NCBI RefSeq assembly: GCF_001613225.1
Contig: NZ_BDBY01000390.1
Span: 1 to 35,464, forward strand
Source of the DNA: Nocardia pseudovaccinii NBRC 100343
GTDB taxonomy: Bacteria > Actinomycetota > Actinomycetes > Mycobacteriales > Mycobacteriaceae
DNA: 35,464 bases
Direction of reading: 5' to 3'
The position numbers were made by a program, and so were the translations under genes. The notes beneath the pieces were generated by a model. It ran no database searches. It was not told the DNA's origin and saw only the letters and a program-made list of their open reading frames with translations. Of this stretch, positions 1-7,664 are shown piece after piece; the first letter of the stretch is position 1, and each line of letters starts with the position of its first letter.

Positions 1-1347
1 CACGAGTGCGTCCACTTCCTCCGTCGACCGGGCCTCGACATTCAGCCGCAGCAACGGTTCGGTATTCGACGCGCGCAGATTGAACCAGGCGTCGTCGGCG
101 AGCTGGACGGTGACGCCGTCCAACCGGTCCACCGATATGGCCCGATCGCCGAATGCGTCCACTACAGCCATCGTCCGCTCCTTCGCGTCCGCCACTGTCG
201 AGTTGATCTCTCCGGACGCCGCATACGTTTCGTACGACGACATGAGTTCCGAAATCGGCCGGTCCTTCTCACCGAGCGCCGCCAGCACGTGCAGGGCCGC
301 GAGCATGCCGGAATCGGCGCCCCAGAAATCGCGGAAGTAGTAGTGCGCGGAATGCTCACCGCCGAATACCGCGCCGGTGGCCGCCATCTCCTGCTTGATG
401 AACGAATGCCCGACGCGGGTGCGCACCGGGGTGCCGCCGAGCTCGTGCACCAGTTCGGGTACTGCGTGCGAGGTGATCAGGTTGTGGATGATGGCCGCGC
501 CCGGTTCCTTGGCCAGCTCACGCTCGGCGACCAGGGCGGTGATCGCCGATGGCGAAATCGGATTGCCGTTCTCGTCCACCACGAAGCAGCGGTCGGCGTC
601 GCCGTCGAAGGCGAGGCCGATATCGGCGCCGGACTTGCGGACCAGCTCCTGCAGATCGACCAGATTCTTCGGATCGAGCGGATTGGCCTCGTGGTTGGGG
701 AACGAGCCGTCCAACTCGAAGTAGAGCGGCACCAGGGTCAGCTGCGCCACGGTGCCCAGCACCTCGGGCACGGTGTGCCCGCCCATGCCATTGCCCGCGT
801 CCACCGCGATGGTCAGCGGGCGGACAGCGTCGAGATCGACCAGTCCGCGCAGGAACTTCGCGTATTCGGCCAGCAGATCGACTTTCGTGGCGCTGCCCGG
901 CGTTCCGGCGTAGCCGGGTACCCCGTTGACCACCTCGTCCTTGATCGTCGCCAGGCCGGTGTCCTGGCCGACCGGAAGCGCCTTCGCACGGCACAGCTTG
1001 ATGCCGTTGTAGCGGGCCGGATTGTGGCTTGCGGTGAACATCGCGCCGGGACAGTCGAGGTCACCGGAGGCGAAGTAGAGCTGATCGGTCGATGCGAGCC
1101 CGATGTGCACCACGTCGAGGCCTTGGCCGAGTACGCCGTCGGCGAAGGCGGCGGCCAGTTCCGGGGAGGACTCGCGCATATCGTGTCCGATGACCACGCG
1201 GGTCGCGCCCTCGGCGCGCATCAACCGCGCGAACGCGGCCCCCACATCCTTGACGAATTCTCCGTCGATCTGTTCACCGACGACCCCGCGAACGTCATAA
1301 GCCTTGATCACCGCGTTCACGAATTCGGCAGAGCGGGCCACAGTCAT
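1..1347 (-). CDS. manB: Phosphomannomutase/phosphoglucomutase (partial, C-terminus beyond left edge)
   Basis: Alpha-D-phosphohexomutase that interconverts hexose 6-phosphate and 1-phosphate. It feeds GDP-mannose for mannosylated lipids and glycoproteins in the cytoplasm. The frame is open for 449 codons from ATG 1347 to the window edge with no stop. The phosphoserine loop TASHNP lies at residues 105-110 (Ser107), the Mg-binding loop DGDADR at 248-253, and a GGEHSAHY sugar-binding loop follows further on. The family is usually about 455-465 residues, so only a few residues are missing. The next gene upstream on the same strand is the DUF3499 gene, 55 bp away, as in mycobacteria. The long plus-strand frame over this region is a GC-rich shadow. 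Whether the enzyme prefers mannose or glucose phosphates cannot be read from the sequence; the name follows the context. Confidence 0.93.
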   Translation of the reverse strand, partial: MTVARSAEFVNAVIKAYDVRGVVGEQIDGEFVKDVGAAFARLMRAEGATRVVIGHDMRESSPELAAAFADGVLGQGLDVVHIGLASTDQLYFASGDLDCPGAMFTASHNPARYNGIKLCRAKALPVGQDTGLATIKDEVVNGVPGYAGTPGSATKVDLLAEYAKFLRGLVDLDAVRPLTIAVDAGNGMGGHTVPEVLGTVAQLTLVPLYFELDGSFPNHEANPLDPKNLVDLQELVRKSGADIGLAFDGDADRCFVVDENGNPISPSAITALVAERELAKEPGAAIIHNLITSHAVPELVHELGGTPVRTRVGHSFIKQEMAATGAVFGGEHSAHYYFRDFWGADSGMLAALHVLAALGEKDRPISELMSSYETYAASGEINSTVADAKERTMAVVDAFGDRAISVDRLDGVTVQLADDAWFNLRASNTEPLLRLNVEARSTEEVDALV

Positions 1348-1402
1348 GGTGACCACCCTAGTGGCTCGCGCCGACACCCCTGACACGGTCCCGTCCCGAC
1401 TG

Positions 1403-1792
1403 CTAGCTGGGCGGGTCCGGGAGTACTCGGAGGTGTCCGCGCCGACCGGTGCGCGTGGCGCGCGGTGCGGGCGGGGCGTAATCGGAGTAGCCACGCTGGT
1501 CGTGCTCCGGGGGACGGCGGCGCAGCCCGGCCTCGCGGACCGCTTCGGCCAATGCCGTCAGATCATCGTCATCCGGTGTGCTGGAAGAGAATCCGCCCTC
1601 GTGGCGAACCATCTCCCAACCCTTTGGCGCGGTGATTCGGGAAGCATGTGTTTCACACAGATCCCAGGAATGCGGTTCGGCCACCGTCGCCAGTGGCCCG
1701 ACCACCGCGGTCGAGTCGGAGTACACGTAGGTGAGCGTCGCAACAGCGGGATTCTTGCAACCTGGTCGGCAGCAACGACGCATGGGGATCAC
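1403..1792 (-). CDS. DUF3499 family protein, Cys-rich N-terminus
   Basis: Conserved actinobacterial protein of unknown function, 129 residues. The N-terminus carries CCRPGC, then the conserved stretches TLTYVYSDSTAVVGPL and HSWDLCETHASRITAPKGWEMVR. The spaced cysteines and the CETH motif suggest a small zinc-binding fold, which is an inference. The last 40 residues are polar and proline-rich and probably disordered. The start is ATG 1792; an in-frame ATG three codons later (1783) would also fit. The gene lies between manB and a zincin-like gene, the same neighbourhood as in mycobacteria, which supports the family call but not a function. Confidence 0.88.
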   Translation of the reverse strand: MIPMRRCCRPGCKNPAVATLTYVYSDSTAVVGPLATVAEPHSWDLCETHASRITAPKGWEMVRHEGGFSSSTPDDDDLTALAEAVREAGLRRRPPEHDQRGYSDYAPPAPRATRTGRRGHLRVLPDPPS

Positions 1793-1889
1793 GCCGATGA
1801 GAGTAACGCGCTCGACGTTGCGATGTGCTCAGACACGCTAAGGATTCGGCGTTTTCGGGCGAGTTCATCCCCGTTCGGCGGTGTGTTCG

Positions 1890-2369
1890 TCACACGCCTT
1901 CGGGATCGATGAGGTCCGGATCGACGCCGAGATAGGTGGCGATCTGCTGGACGAGGACCTCGCGCAGTAGATCGACCAGATCGTCGGGATCGCCCGCGCG
2001 CAGTTCGAGTGGCTTGCGGAACAACACAACTCGGGCGCGGGTGGCCACCCCGTGCCGGTCCACGCCGGCCGGAACGAGTCGCGAGAGCGGCACCGGTCCG
2101 TCGGCCACCACCTCGTCCGGCCAGGTGACCGAATCCGGGTGCAGCGGACGGATTTTCGGCACATCGTCGACAGCGATATCGAGCTTGGTGAGTCGATCGT
2201 GCCACCGGGTGTCCAAGGGTGCGAAGGCCTCGAGGACCAGCCGGTCGAACTGCTGCCCCCTGGTGCGCCAAGCCGGCACCGTCGGTGGGAGCATCGGCCC
2301 GCGTACCCCGCGTCCACGACGGATCACCGATCGTGCGGTCGGCGGACGACGATTACGTGAACGGGCCAT
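1890..2369 (-). CDS. Zincin-like (metallopeptidase family) protein lacking the HExxH motif
   Basis: Protein of 159 residues that resembles the actinobacterial branch of the Zincin_1 family (PF06262). Residues 1-25 are basic. The middle part carries a 'TRARVVLFRKPLELRA' strand-turn segment that precedes the metal helix in this family. Where active members have HEIAHHFG, this protein reads QQIATYLG near residue 142, so both histidines and the glutamate are replaced. It is probably not a peptidase and may serve as a structural or binding protein. It lies between DUF3499 and whiB2, all on the minus strand. The fold is assigned by family resemblance and the missing active site is read directly from the sequence. 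Confidence 0.8.
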   Translation of the reverse strand: MARSRNRRPPTARSVIRRGRGVRGPMLPPTVPAWRTRGQQFDRLVLEAFAPLDTRWHDRLTKLDIAVDDVPKIRPLHPDSVTWPDEVVADGPVPLSRLVPAGVDRHGVATRARVVLFRKPLELRAGDPDDLVDLLREVLVQQIATYLGVDPDLIDPEGV

Positions 2370-2429
2370 GACTAAAACTTAGTCAGCCCGCCTCTGCTAT
2401 GCGCACCCGAGGCGGGCCGACGCGAAGTT

Positions 2430-2846
2430 CTAGCCGATGCCGCGCTTCAGGCGGCGCCGCTCTCGTTCGGAGAGACCGCCCCAGATGCCGAAGCGTTCAT
2501 CGTGCGCGAGCGCGTATTCCAGGCACTCGTCGCGTACCTCGCAGCCCATGCAGATCCGTTTGGCCTCACGGGTCGAGCCGCCCTTCTCGGGGAAGAACGC
2601 CTCCGGATCGGTCTGTGCGCACAGGGCACGTTCCTGCCACTGCTCCTCGATCGATTCGAACATCTCGTCGAAGCCCGTCACGACCAAGCTGAGCCGGGGT
2701 GCTGTCACTCCGTCGGTCATCTCAGGCCCGATCCGGTCCGGTTCGATCCGACCGATCTCTGCGCAGACGCCACGTGCTGCGCCTGCTGTGGAATCGGTTT
2801 GCGATACGCCGCCCGGCATGCCCGAAGGGGCCAGCTCATTGGCCAT
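2430..2846 (-). CDS. whiB2: WhiB-family iron-sulfur transcription factor, WhiB2/WhmD type
   Basis: Wbl protein of 138 residues. Four cysteines at 76, 99, 102 and 108 form the C-x22-C-x2-C-x5-C set that binds a 4Fe-4S cluster. The turn GIWGG at 120-124 and the basic tail SERERRRLKRG bind sigma factor and DNA. WhiB2/WhmD is essential for septation in mycobacteria and matches streptomycete WhiB. The ATG at 2846 has a strong ribosome site (GGAGG about seven bases upstream), so the 70-residue N-terminal extension, with an extra Cys28, is probably real. It is divergent from fbiA, as in M. tuberculosis, with a 345 bp intergenic region that holds a LexA-like palindrome. Confidence 0.93.
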   Translation of the reverse strand: MANELAPSGMPGGVSQTDSTAGAARGVCAEIGRIEPDRIGPEMTDGVTAPRLSLVVTGFDEMFESIEEQWQERALCAQTDPEAFFPEKGGSTREAKRICMGCEVRDECLEYALAHDERFGIWGGLSERERRRLKRGIG

Positions 2847-3191
2847 CGCTCCGCCTCCTCACTGTGTGTTAGCGCAGATTGATTCTTTCCGTCGGACCAA
2901 CACGCACACCGACGGCCGTACCCCGCGACGTTGTCCCGCGGACATCCCCGAGCTTGTCACCCCGGTGCGAACACTTGTTCGAAAAGCTGTCCGCGCCTTG
3001 AACTCTCGCGCGAACCCGAAATGACATGACTGTGATTAGACACGCCGAACGTGTCGATGGTCAAGCCGCCGTCGCAATTCCGTTACTATCCGCTACCGCT
3101 TTCCGTAGCTGATCTTGAACCCGGAATAGCAAATGACCGGCAAATACGGCGCGAACCGCGCCCGCTCCGGCAGCGCATAGGCTGTGTCGAT
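2847..3191. other. Divergent intergenic region between whiB2 and fbiA
   Basis: 345 bp without a convincing gene. A frame in phase with fbiA extends leftward to 3051, but that part encodes nothing resembling CofD proteins, so it is read as leader. The region must hold the promoters of whiB2 (left) and fbiA (right). It contains one clear palindrome at 2967-2982, listed separately. The part at 3000-3160 is less GC-rich than the genes, as expected for a promoter. I could not place -10/-35 boxes with confidence. Confidence 0.6.
2967..2982. promoter_or_regulatory. LexA (SOS) box-like palindrome
   Basis: CGAAC-ACTT-GTTCG is a perfect inverted repeat with a 4 bp spacer. With its flanking bases (g and a) it matches the actinobacterial SOS box TCGAAC-N4-GTTCGA at 11 of 12 defined positions. 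It lies 121 bp upstream of the whiB2 start and about 210 bp upstream of the fbiA start, so whiB2 is the more likely target. LexA control of whiB2 would tie DNA damage to division. The match is direct; binding is inferred. Confidence 0.5.
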
Positions 3192-4259
3192 GTGACTCCA
3201 CAACAAGCGGACACCGCACCCGCAAGTGGGCCCAAGATCGTCGTCCTGGTGGGCGGGGTCGGCGGCGCGCGCTTCCTTCAGGGCGTCCGGGAACTACTGC
3301 CCGATGCGGATGTTTCCGCCATCGTCAATGTCGGTGACGACGTCTGGATGCACGGCCTCCGGATCTGCCCCGACCTCGATACCTGCATGTACACCCTCGG
3401 TGGCGGCATCGATACCGAACGCGGTTGGGGCCGGGTCGCCGAAACCTGGCACGCCAAGGAAGAACTGGCCAAATATCATGCCCAACCCGATTGGTTCGGT
3501 TTGGGGGATCGCGATATCGCGACGCACTTGGTTCGGACCGAAATGCTGCGTGCCGGGTACCCGCTCTCCGCGGTCACCGAGGCGTTGTGCAACCGGTGGC
3601 AGCCGGGCGTAAAACTCATCCCGGCTACCGACGATCGCTGCGAAACACATGTCGTTGTCAGTGACCCCGACAACCCTGGCGAACGCCGCGCGATCCATTT
3701 CCAAGAGTGGTGGGTTCGCTACCGCGCGGACATCGAGACGCACGGATTCGCCACAATTGGGGCGGATGACGCCAAACCGGCACCAAATGTGACGCAGATC
3801 ATAGCCGGGGCCGATGCGGTGCTATTGGCCCCCTCCAACCCCGTGGTGAGCATCGGCGCCATCCTCGCGGTGCCCGGCATTCGCGGCGCACTGCGCACCA
3901 CCGAGGCCAAGGTGATCGGCATCTCCGGCGTGATCGACGGAAAACCGCTGCGCGGCATGGCTGACGAATGCCTCTCAGTGATCGGCGTGGAAACCACCGC
4001 CGAGGCGATCGGGCGGCACTACGGCGCGCGCTCGGCCACCGGCATCCTGGACGGATGGCTGATCCACAGCACCGATACCGCGGATGTGCCCGGTGTCGAA
4101 GTGCGCAGCGTGCCGCTATTGATGACCGATCCGCCGACCACCGCCGAAATGGTGCGGGAGGCGCTCGACTTGGCTGGGGTGAGCGAGCGCAGCGAGCGAA
4201 CCGAAGGCACAGCGCCGCCAGTCATGGCGGAACCGAGCGTCAGCGAGGTGAAGCCATGA
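3192..4259 (+). CDS. fbiA: 2-phospho-L-lactate (phosphoenolpyruvyl) transferase, coenzyme F420 biosynthesis
   Basis: CofD-family enzyme that joins the activated phospholactate or enolpyruvyl unit to Fo to give F420-0 or dehydro-F420-0. With the GTG start at 3192 the protein has 355 residues. GGVGGAR (21-27) and NVGDD (46-50) form the nucleotide/Fo site, and GGGIDTERGWG follows at about 70-80. The start is set by the N-terminus of the family, where the conserved strand begins about 15 residues in; the frame open from 3051 is leader. The last 27 residues, from VSERSERTE onward, are encoded by a dispersed repeat and are not part of the CofD fold. The gene overlaps fbiB by 4 bp (ATGA). Confidence 0.95.
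   Translation: MTPQQADTAPASGPKIVVLVGGVGGARFLQGVRELLPDADVSAIVNVGDDVWMHGLRICPDLDTCMYTLGGGIDTERGWGRVAETWHAKEELAKYHAQPDWFGLGDRDIATHLVRTEMLRAGYPLSAVTEALCNRWQPGVKLIPATDDRCETHVVVSDPDNPGERRAIHFQEWWVRYRADIETHGFATIGADDAKPAPNVTQIIAGADAVLLAPSNPVVSIGAILAVPGIRGALRTTEAKVIGISGVIDGKPLRGMADECLSVIGVETTAEAIGRHYGARSATGILDGWLIHSTDTADVPGVEVRSVPLLMTDPPTTAEMVREALDLAGVSERSERTEGTAPPVMAEPSVSEVKP
4179..4259 (+). repeat. Junction repeat, copy A (fbiA/fbiB)
   Basis: 81 bp element running from GTGA at 4179 to ATGA at 4256-4259. Its left block GAGCGAGCGCAGCGAGCGAA and right block CCGAGCGTCAGCGAGGTGAA recur with small changes at 5617-5700 and 13082-13162. In this copy the left TGA is out of frame with fbiA, so translation runs through the element and ends at the TGA that overlaps the fbiB start. 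Confidence 0.8.
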
Positions 4260-5620
4260 CTACGCAAGAGCCATTGACGGGACCGGCCGATCACGCGGCG
4301 GGGGAGTTGCGGATCCTGCCGATCACCGGGCTGCCGGAATTCCGGCCCGGCGACGATCTCGCCGAACATATCGCCGCCGCCGCGCCCTGGTTGGTCGACG
4401 GCGACATCCTGGTCGTCACGAGCAAGATCGTCGCCAAGGTCGAGGGCCGCATCGTCGAGGCGCCGCTGGATCCGGAGGAGCGCGATACCGCGCGCCGCGC
4501 GCTGGTGGAGCAGGAGGCGGTGCGCGTACTCGCGCGCAAGGGTCGCACGCTGATCACCGAGAACAAGCTCGGCATCGTGCAGGCCGCCTCGGGGGTGGAC
4601 GGATCCAATGTCGAGCAAGGTGAGCTCGTGCTGCTGCCATCGGATCCGGATGGGAGTGCGAAGGCTTTGCGCACCGCGCTGTCGGAGCGGCTCGGGGTGG
4701 ACATCGCGGTGCTCGTCACCGACACCATGGGCCGGGCCTGGCGCAACGGTCAGACCGACACCGCCATCGGCTCCGCCGGATTGCGGGTGCTGCACGACTA
4801 TGCGGGCGCGGTCGACGGGCAGGGCAATGAACTCCATGTCACCCAGGTGGCGGTGGCCGACGAATTGGCCGCCGCCGCGGATCTGGTGAAGGGCAAGCTC
4901 GGTGGTGTCCCGGTCGCGGTGGTGCGCGGACTGCCGGTCACCGATGACGGCTCCTGTGCCGCGGATCTGTTGCGCGGCGGCACCGATGACCTGTTCTGGC
5001 TCGGCACGGCCGAGGCGATCGAGCAGGGGCGCTCCGAGGCGTTGCTGCTGCGTCGCTCGATCCGTCAATTCGCCGATGCCCCAGTCGATCCCGAACGCAT
5101 CCGCGCCGCGGTGGCGAAGGCGCTCACCGCGCCCGCGCCGCATCACACCCGCCCGGTGCGCTTCGTCTGGGTCCGCAAGCCCGGTCTGCGCGCGCAGCTG
5201 CTGGAAGCCATGGCCGAGCGGTGGCGGGCCGATCTCACCGTGGACGGTCTCGATCCGGAGCGGGTGCAACGTCGCATCGCCCGCGGCCGCATCCTGCACG
5301 ACGCACCCGAGGTGATCATCCCGTTCTGCGTGCCCGATGGCGCACACGACTATCCGGATGAGCGGCGGCGCGGCAATGAACGCACCATGTTCACCGTCGC
5401 GGTGGGCGCCGCGGTACAGGGCCTGCTCGTCGCGCTGGCCACCGAGGGCATCGGCAGTTGCTGGATCGGCTCGACCATCTTCGCCCCGGAGGTCACCCGC
5501 GAGGTTCTCGGCCTTGCCGACGACTGGAACCCTTTGGGCGCCATTGCCATAGGCCACCCCCTCGAAGAACTCACCCCACGTCCGGTCTTCGGACCGGGCC
5601 CCGGCCTGGTCGAACTGTGA
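4256..5620 (+). CDS. fbiB: Bifunctional F420:gamma-glutamyl ligase / FMN reductase
   Basis: Finishes coenzyme F420. The N-terminal half (about residues 1-245) is a CofE-type ligase that adds the gamma-linked glutamate tail using GTP. The C-terminal half (about 246-454) is a nitroreductase-fold FMN domain that reduces dehydro-F420-0. The length of 454 residues matches two-domain actinobacterial FbiB. Visible landmarks are VTSKIVAKVEGR near residue 60, VTDTMGRAWRNGQTDTAIG near 155, and RRSIRQFADAPVDPERIRAAV at the start of the FMN domain. The ATG at 4256 overlaps the fbiA stop, so the two are translationally coupled. The stop at 5618-5620 is the first base group of a second copy of the junction repeat. 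Confidence 0.96.
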   Translation: MTTQEPLTGPADHAAGELRILPITGLPEFRPGDDLAEHIAAAAPWLVDGDILVVTSKIVAKVEGRIVEAPLDPEERDTARRALVEQEAVRVLARKGRTLITENKLGIVQAASGVDGSNVEQGELVLLPSDPDGSAKALRTALSERLGVDIAVLVTDTMGRAWRNGQTDTAIGSAGLRVLHDYAGAVDGQGNELHVTQVAVADELAAAADLVKGKLGGVPVAVVRGLPVTDDGSCAADLLRGGTDDLFWLGTAEAIEQGRSEALLLRRSIRQFADAPVDPERIRAAVAKALTAPAPHHTRPVRFVWVRKPGLRAQLLEAMAERWRADLTVDGLDPERVQRRIARGRILHDAPEVIIPFCVPDGAHDYPDERRRGNERTMFTVAVGAAVQGLLVALATEGIGSCWIGSTIFAPEVTREVLGLADDWNPLGAIAIGHPLEELTPRPVFGPGPGLVEL

Positions 5621-5700
5621 GCGAGCGTCAGCGAGTGAACTATCAACACAGCGTGCAATCGCACACGACAGGGCCGAGCGCCAGCGAGGCACGGTCGTGA
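5617..5700 (+). repeat. Junction repeat, copy B (fbiB/Nudix gene)
   Basis: 84 bp element bounded by GTGA at both ends. The left GTGA carries the fbiB stop and the right one is the GTG start of the Nudix gene plus one base. The left block GAGCGAGCGTCAGCGAG and right block CCGAGCGCCAGCGAGGC match copies A and C, while the middle third has diverged. Confidence 0.78.
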
Positions 5701-6212
5701 GCGCGAGTTCGCTGCACGCCTCGGCAACGCGGTTACTGGAGGCGTGGAAGCCGACGGGTGTCGATGCCTCGCTGCGCGAGGCGATGCTGGCCTTCCTCGG
5801 ATCCGCGCCGCGCGGGTGTCTGCGCGAGCATGCACCCGGTCACATCACAGCCTCGGCCGTCGTCTTCTCGCACGACGAGCGCGAGGTGCTGCTGACGCTG
5901 CACCCGCGGGTCGGCCGTTGGATCCAGCTCGGCGGCCACTGCGAGGAGGGTGACGAGACGGTGGCCGACGCCGCACTGCGCGAGGCGACCGAGGAGTCCG
6001 GCATAACCGGCCTGCACATGGATGCCGAACTCTATGGCGCGCAGGCTCATCCGATCACCTGCTCGCTCGGCGTCCCGACCCGCCACCTCGACCTGCTGTT
6101 CCGCATCGTCGCGCCGCCCGGTGCGGTCCCGATCCGCAGCCATGAGTCGACCGATCTGCGCTGGTGGCCGATCGACGCACTGCCCGGCGACGCCGACGTC
6201 CTGCTTCGCTGA
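5697..6212 (+). CDS. Nudix hydrolase
   Basis: Protein of 171 residues with a Nudix fold, expected to cleave a nucleoside diphosphate linked to another group. The Nudix box runs from LGGHCEEGDETV through REATEESGI. It has one more residue between the first glycine and the first glutamate than the textbook G-x5-E-x7-REUxEExGU pattern, while the REATEESG core is intact. The GTG start at 5697 lies at the right end of the junction repeat, and no other start gives a better N-terminus. It stands next to fbiB, as Nudix genes often do in this group, but the substrate cannot be told. A role in clearing a nucleotide by-product of F420 synthesis is speculative. Confidence 0.85.
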   Translation: MSASSLHASATRLLEAWKPTGVDASLREAMLAFLGSAPRGCLREHAPGHITASAVVFSHDEREVLLTLHPRVGRWIQLGGHCEEGDETVADAALREATEESGITGLHMDAELYGAQAHPITCSLGVPTRHLDLLFRIVAPPGAVPIRSHESTDLRWWPIDALPGDADVLLR

Positions 6213-6318
6213 ATCTCGACAGCTCGCTCGCCGCGTCAACCCGCCCTCGACGGGATGACGCGGCGATCGTCGTTTCGGGCGTGCCGCGCTGTCCGATTTG
6301 CCGTTTCCGCCAGAGTTT

Positions 6319-6351
6319 ACAAATTCATAAATTTGTCTAGACAGAAGACAA
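6319..6351. promoter_or_regulatory. Overlapping AT-rich palindromes upstream of alkB
   Basis: ACAAATTCATAAATTTGT (6319-6336) is an 18 bp inverted repeat with one mismatched pair. It overlaps the perfect 10 bp palindrome TGTCTAGACA (6334-6343), and the arm TTGTCT (6333-6338) repeats inverted as AGACAA at 6346-6351. The stretch is far more AT-rich than its surroundings. Promoter and operator functions for the alkB operon are likely, with the TetR protein encoded at 8057-8677 as a candidate ligand. Confidence 0.55.
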
Positions 6352-6365
6352 GTTGATCTCTAATG

Positions 6366-6410
6366 TCCAAGTAAGTGGTACTGCACATCACATGTGATGT
6401 GCCGCTTGGA
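6366..6410. promoter_or_regulatory. 20 bp perfect palindrome nested in a second inverted repeat, alkB leader
   Basis: GCACATCACATGTGATGTGC at 6383-6402 reads the same on both strands. It is enclosed by TCCAAG (6366-6371) and CTTGGA (6405-6410), which are also inverted copies. The outer arm ends one base before the GAGGAG ribosome site (6412-6417) of alkB. It may be a DNA operator for a dimeric repressor, or an RNA hairpin that controls ribosome access. Confidence 0.6.
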
Positions 6411-6423
6411 TGAGGAGACAACG

Positions 6424-7662
6424 ATGTCCACGGAAACCCATGCGCCTGGCCGCCCGGCCGCAGCGACCGATTGGCGCGACCGCAAGCGATACATGTGGCT
6501 GTGGGGGTTATTCGCGCCGACGGGCCTTTTCACCATCGGCCTTCCGCTGATCTGGGCGTTCAACGAATTCGGCTGGCACGGGCTGGCCCAAGTGCCGTTC
6601 TGGCTGGGCCCGGTGCTGGTGTACGTGGTGATCCCGCTGGCCGATATCTTCTTCGGTCCGGACGGCGACAATCCGCCCGACGAGGTGATGGAGTACCTGG
6701 AGAACGACAAGTACTACCGCTATCTCACCTACCTGTACCTGCCGTTCCAGTACGCGACGCTGATCTTGGGGTGCTACCTGATCACGGCGGACAACCTGAG
6801 CTGGCTCGGTATCGACGGCGGGCTGCACATCGTCGACAAGATCGGCCTGGCCATCACCATCGGCATGATCGGCGGCATCGGCATCAATACCGCGCACGAA
6901 CTCGGCCACAAGAAGGTCGATCTGGAGCGCTGGCTGTCGCGCATCGCCCTGGCCCAGTCCTGCTACGGCCATTTCTATATCGAGCACAACCGCGGCCACC
7001 ACGTGCGTGTCGCGACGCCTGAGGATCCCGCGAGTTCCCGTGTCGGCGAATCGTTCTGGGCCTTCTGGCCGCGCACGGTGCGGGGCAGCTTCATCTCCTC
7101 GTGGCGGCTGGAGAAGACCCGGCTGGATCGGCTGGGCAAGAAGCCGTGGAGTCTGCGCAACGAGGTGCTCAGTGCCTGGCTGATGTCGGTGGCGTTGTTC
7201 GCGGTCCTGCTCGCGGTGTTCGGAATCGGCCTGCTGCCGTATCTGATCCTGCAGGCGGTCGTCGGCTTCAGCCTGCTGGAGGCGGTCAACTATCTCGAGC
7301 ACTACGGTCTGGTCCGCCAGCGCACCGCTTCCGGCCGGTACGAGCGGCCCGCCCCCGTGCACAGTTGGAACAGCGACCACATCGTCACCAATATCTTCCT
7401 GTACCACCTGCAGCGGCACAGTGATCACCATGCGTATCCGACCCGCCGCTATCAGACGCTGCGCAGTTGGGACGGTGCGCCGAATCTGCCGAGCGGCTAT
7501 GCCAGCATGATCCTGCTCGCCTACTTCCCGCCGCTGTGGCGGCGCGTGATGGACAAACGGGTGCTCGCGCATTACGGCGGCGATATCACCCGCGCCAATA
7601 TCCATCCGGCCAAGCGGGCCAAGGTGATCGCGCGCTACGGTACGGCCGAGTCGGAGGCGTGA
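6424..7662 (+). CDS. alkB: Alkane 1-monooxygenase (AlkB-type, membrane di-iron)
   Basis: Integral membrane non-heme di-iron enzyme that hydroxylates the terminal carbon of medium or long n-alkanes with O2 and electrons from rubredoxin. It has 412 residues, normal for actinobacterial AlkB. All histidine boxes are present: HELGHK (158-163), EHNRGHH (187-193), NYLEHYG (289-295) and LQRHSDHHA (329-337). Hydrophobic helices lie around 25-45, 58-76, 103-122, 140-157 and 252-285. The ATG at 6424 follows GAGGAG with a six-base gap. The in-frame ATG at 6394 is inside the 20 bp palindrome and has no ribosome site, so it was not chosen. It is first in an operon with two rubredoxins and a TetR regulator. 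Confidence 0.97.
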   Translation: MSTETHAPGRPAAATDWRDRKRYMWLWGLFAPTGLFTIGLPLIWAFNEFGWHGLAQVPFWLGPVLVYVVIPLADIFFGPDGDNPPDEVMEYLENDKYYRYLTYLYLPFQYATLILGCYLITADNLSWLGIDGGLHIVDKIGLAITIGMIGGIGINTAHELGHKKVDLERWLSRIALAQSCYGHFYIEHNRGHHVRVATPEDPASSRVGESFWAFWPRTVRGSFISSWRLEKTRLDRLGKKPWSLRNEVLSAWLMSVALFAVLLAVFGIGLLPYLILQAVVGFSLLEAVNYLEHYGLVRQRTASGRYERPAPVHSWNSDHIVTNIFLYHLQRHSDHHAYPTRRYQTLRSWDGAPNLPSGYASMILLAYFPPLWRRVMDKRVLAHYGGDITRANIHPAKRAKVIARYGTAESEA

Positions 7663-7664
7663 TC

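Noticed and set aside
289..1383. A 364-residue plus-strand frame at the left edge
   Set aside because: Antisense to manB, whose catalytic loops are complete on the minus strand.
3051..3191. Possible N-terminal extension of FbiA
   Set aside because: The 47 extra residues share nothing with CofD proteins and the region is promoter-like. GTG 3192 gives the family N-terminus.
6394..6423. ATG 6394 as the alkB start
   Set aside because: It lies inside the 20 bp palindrome and has no ribosome site; ATG 6424 has GAGGAG six bases upstream.
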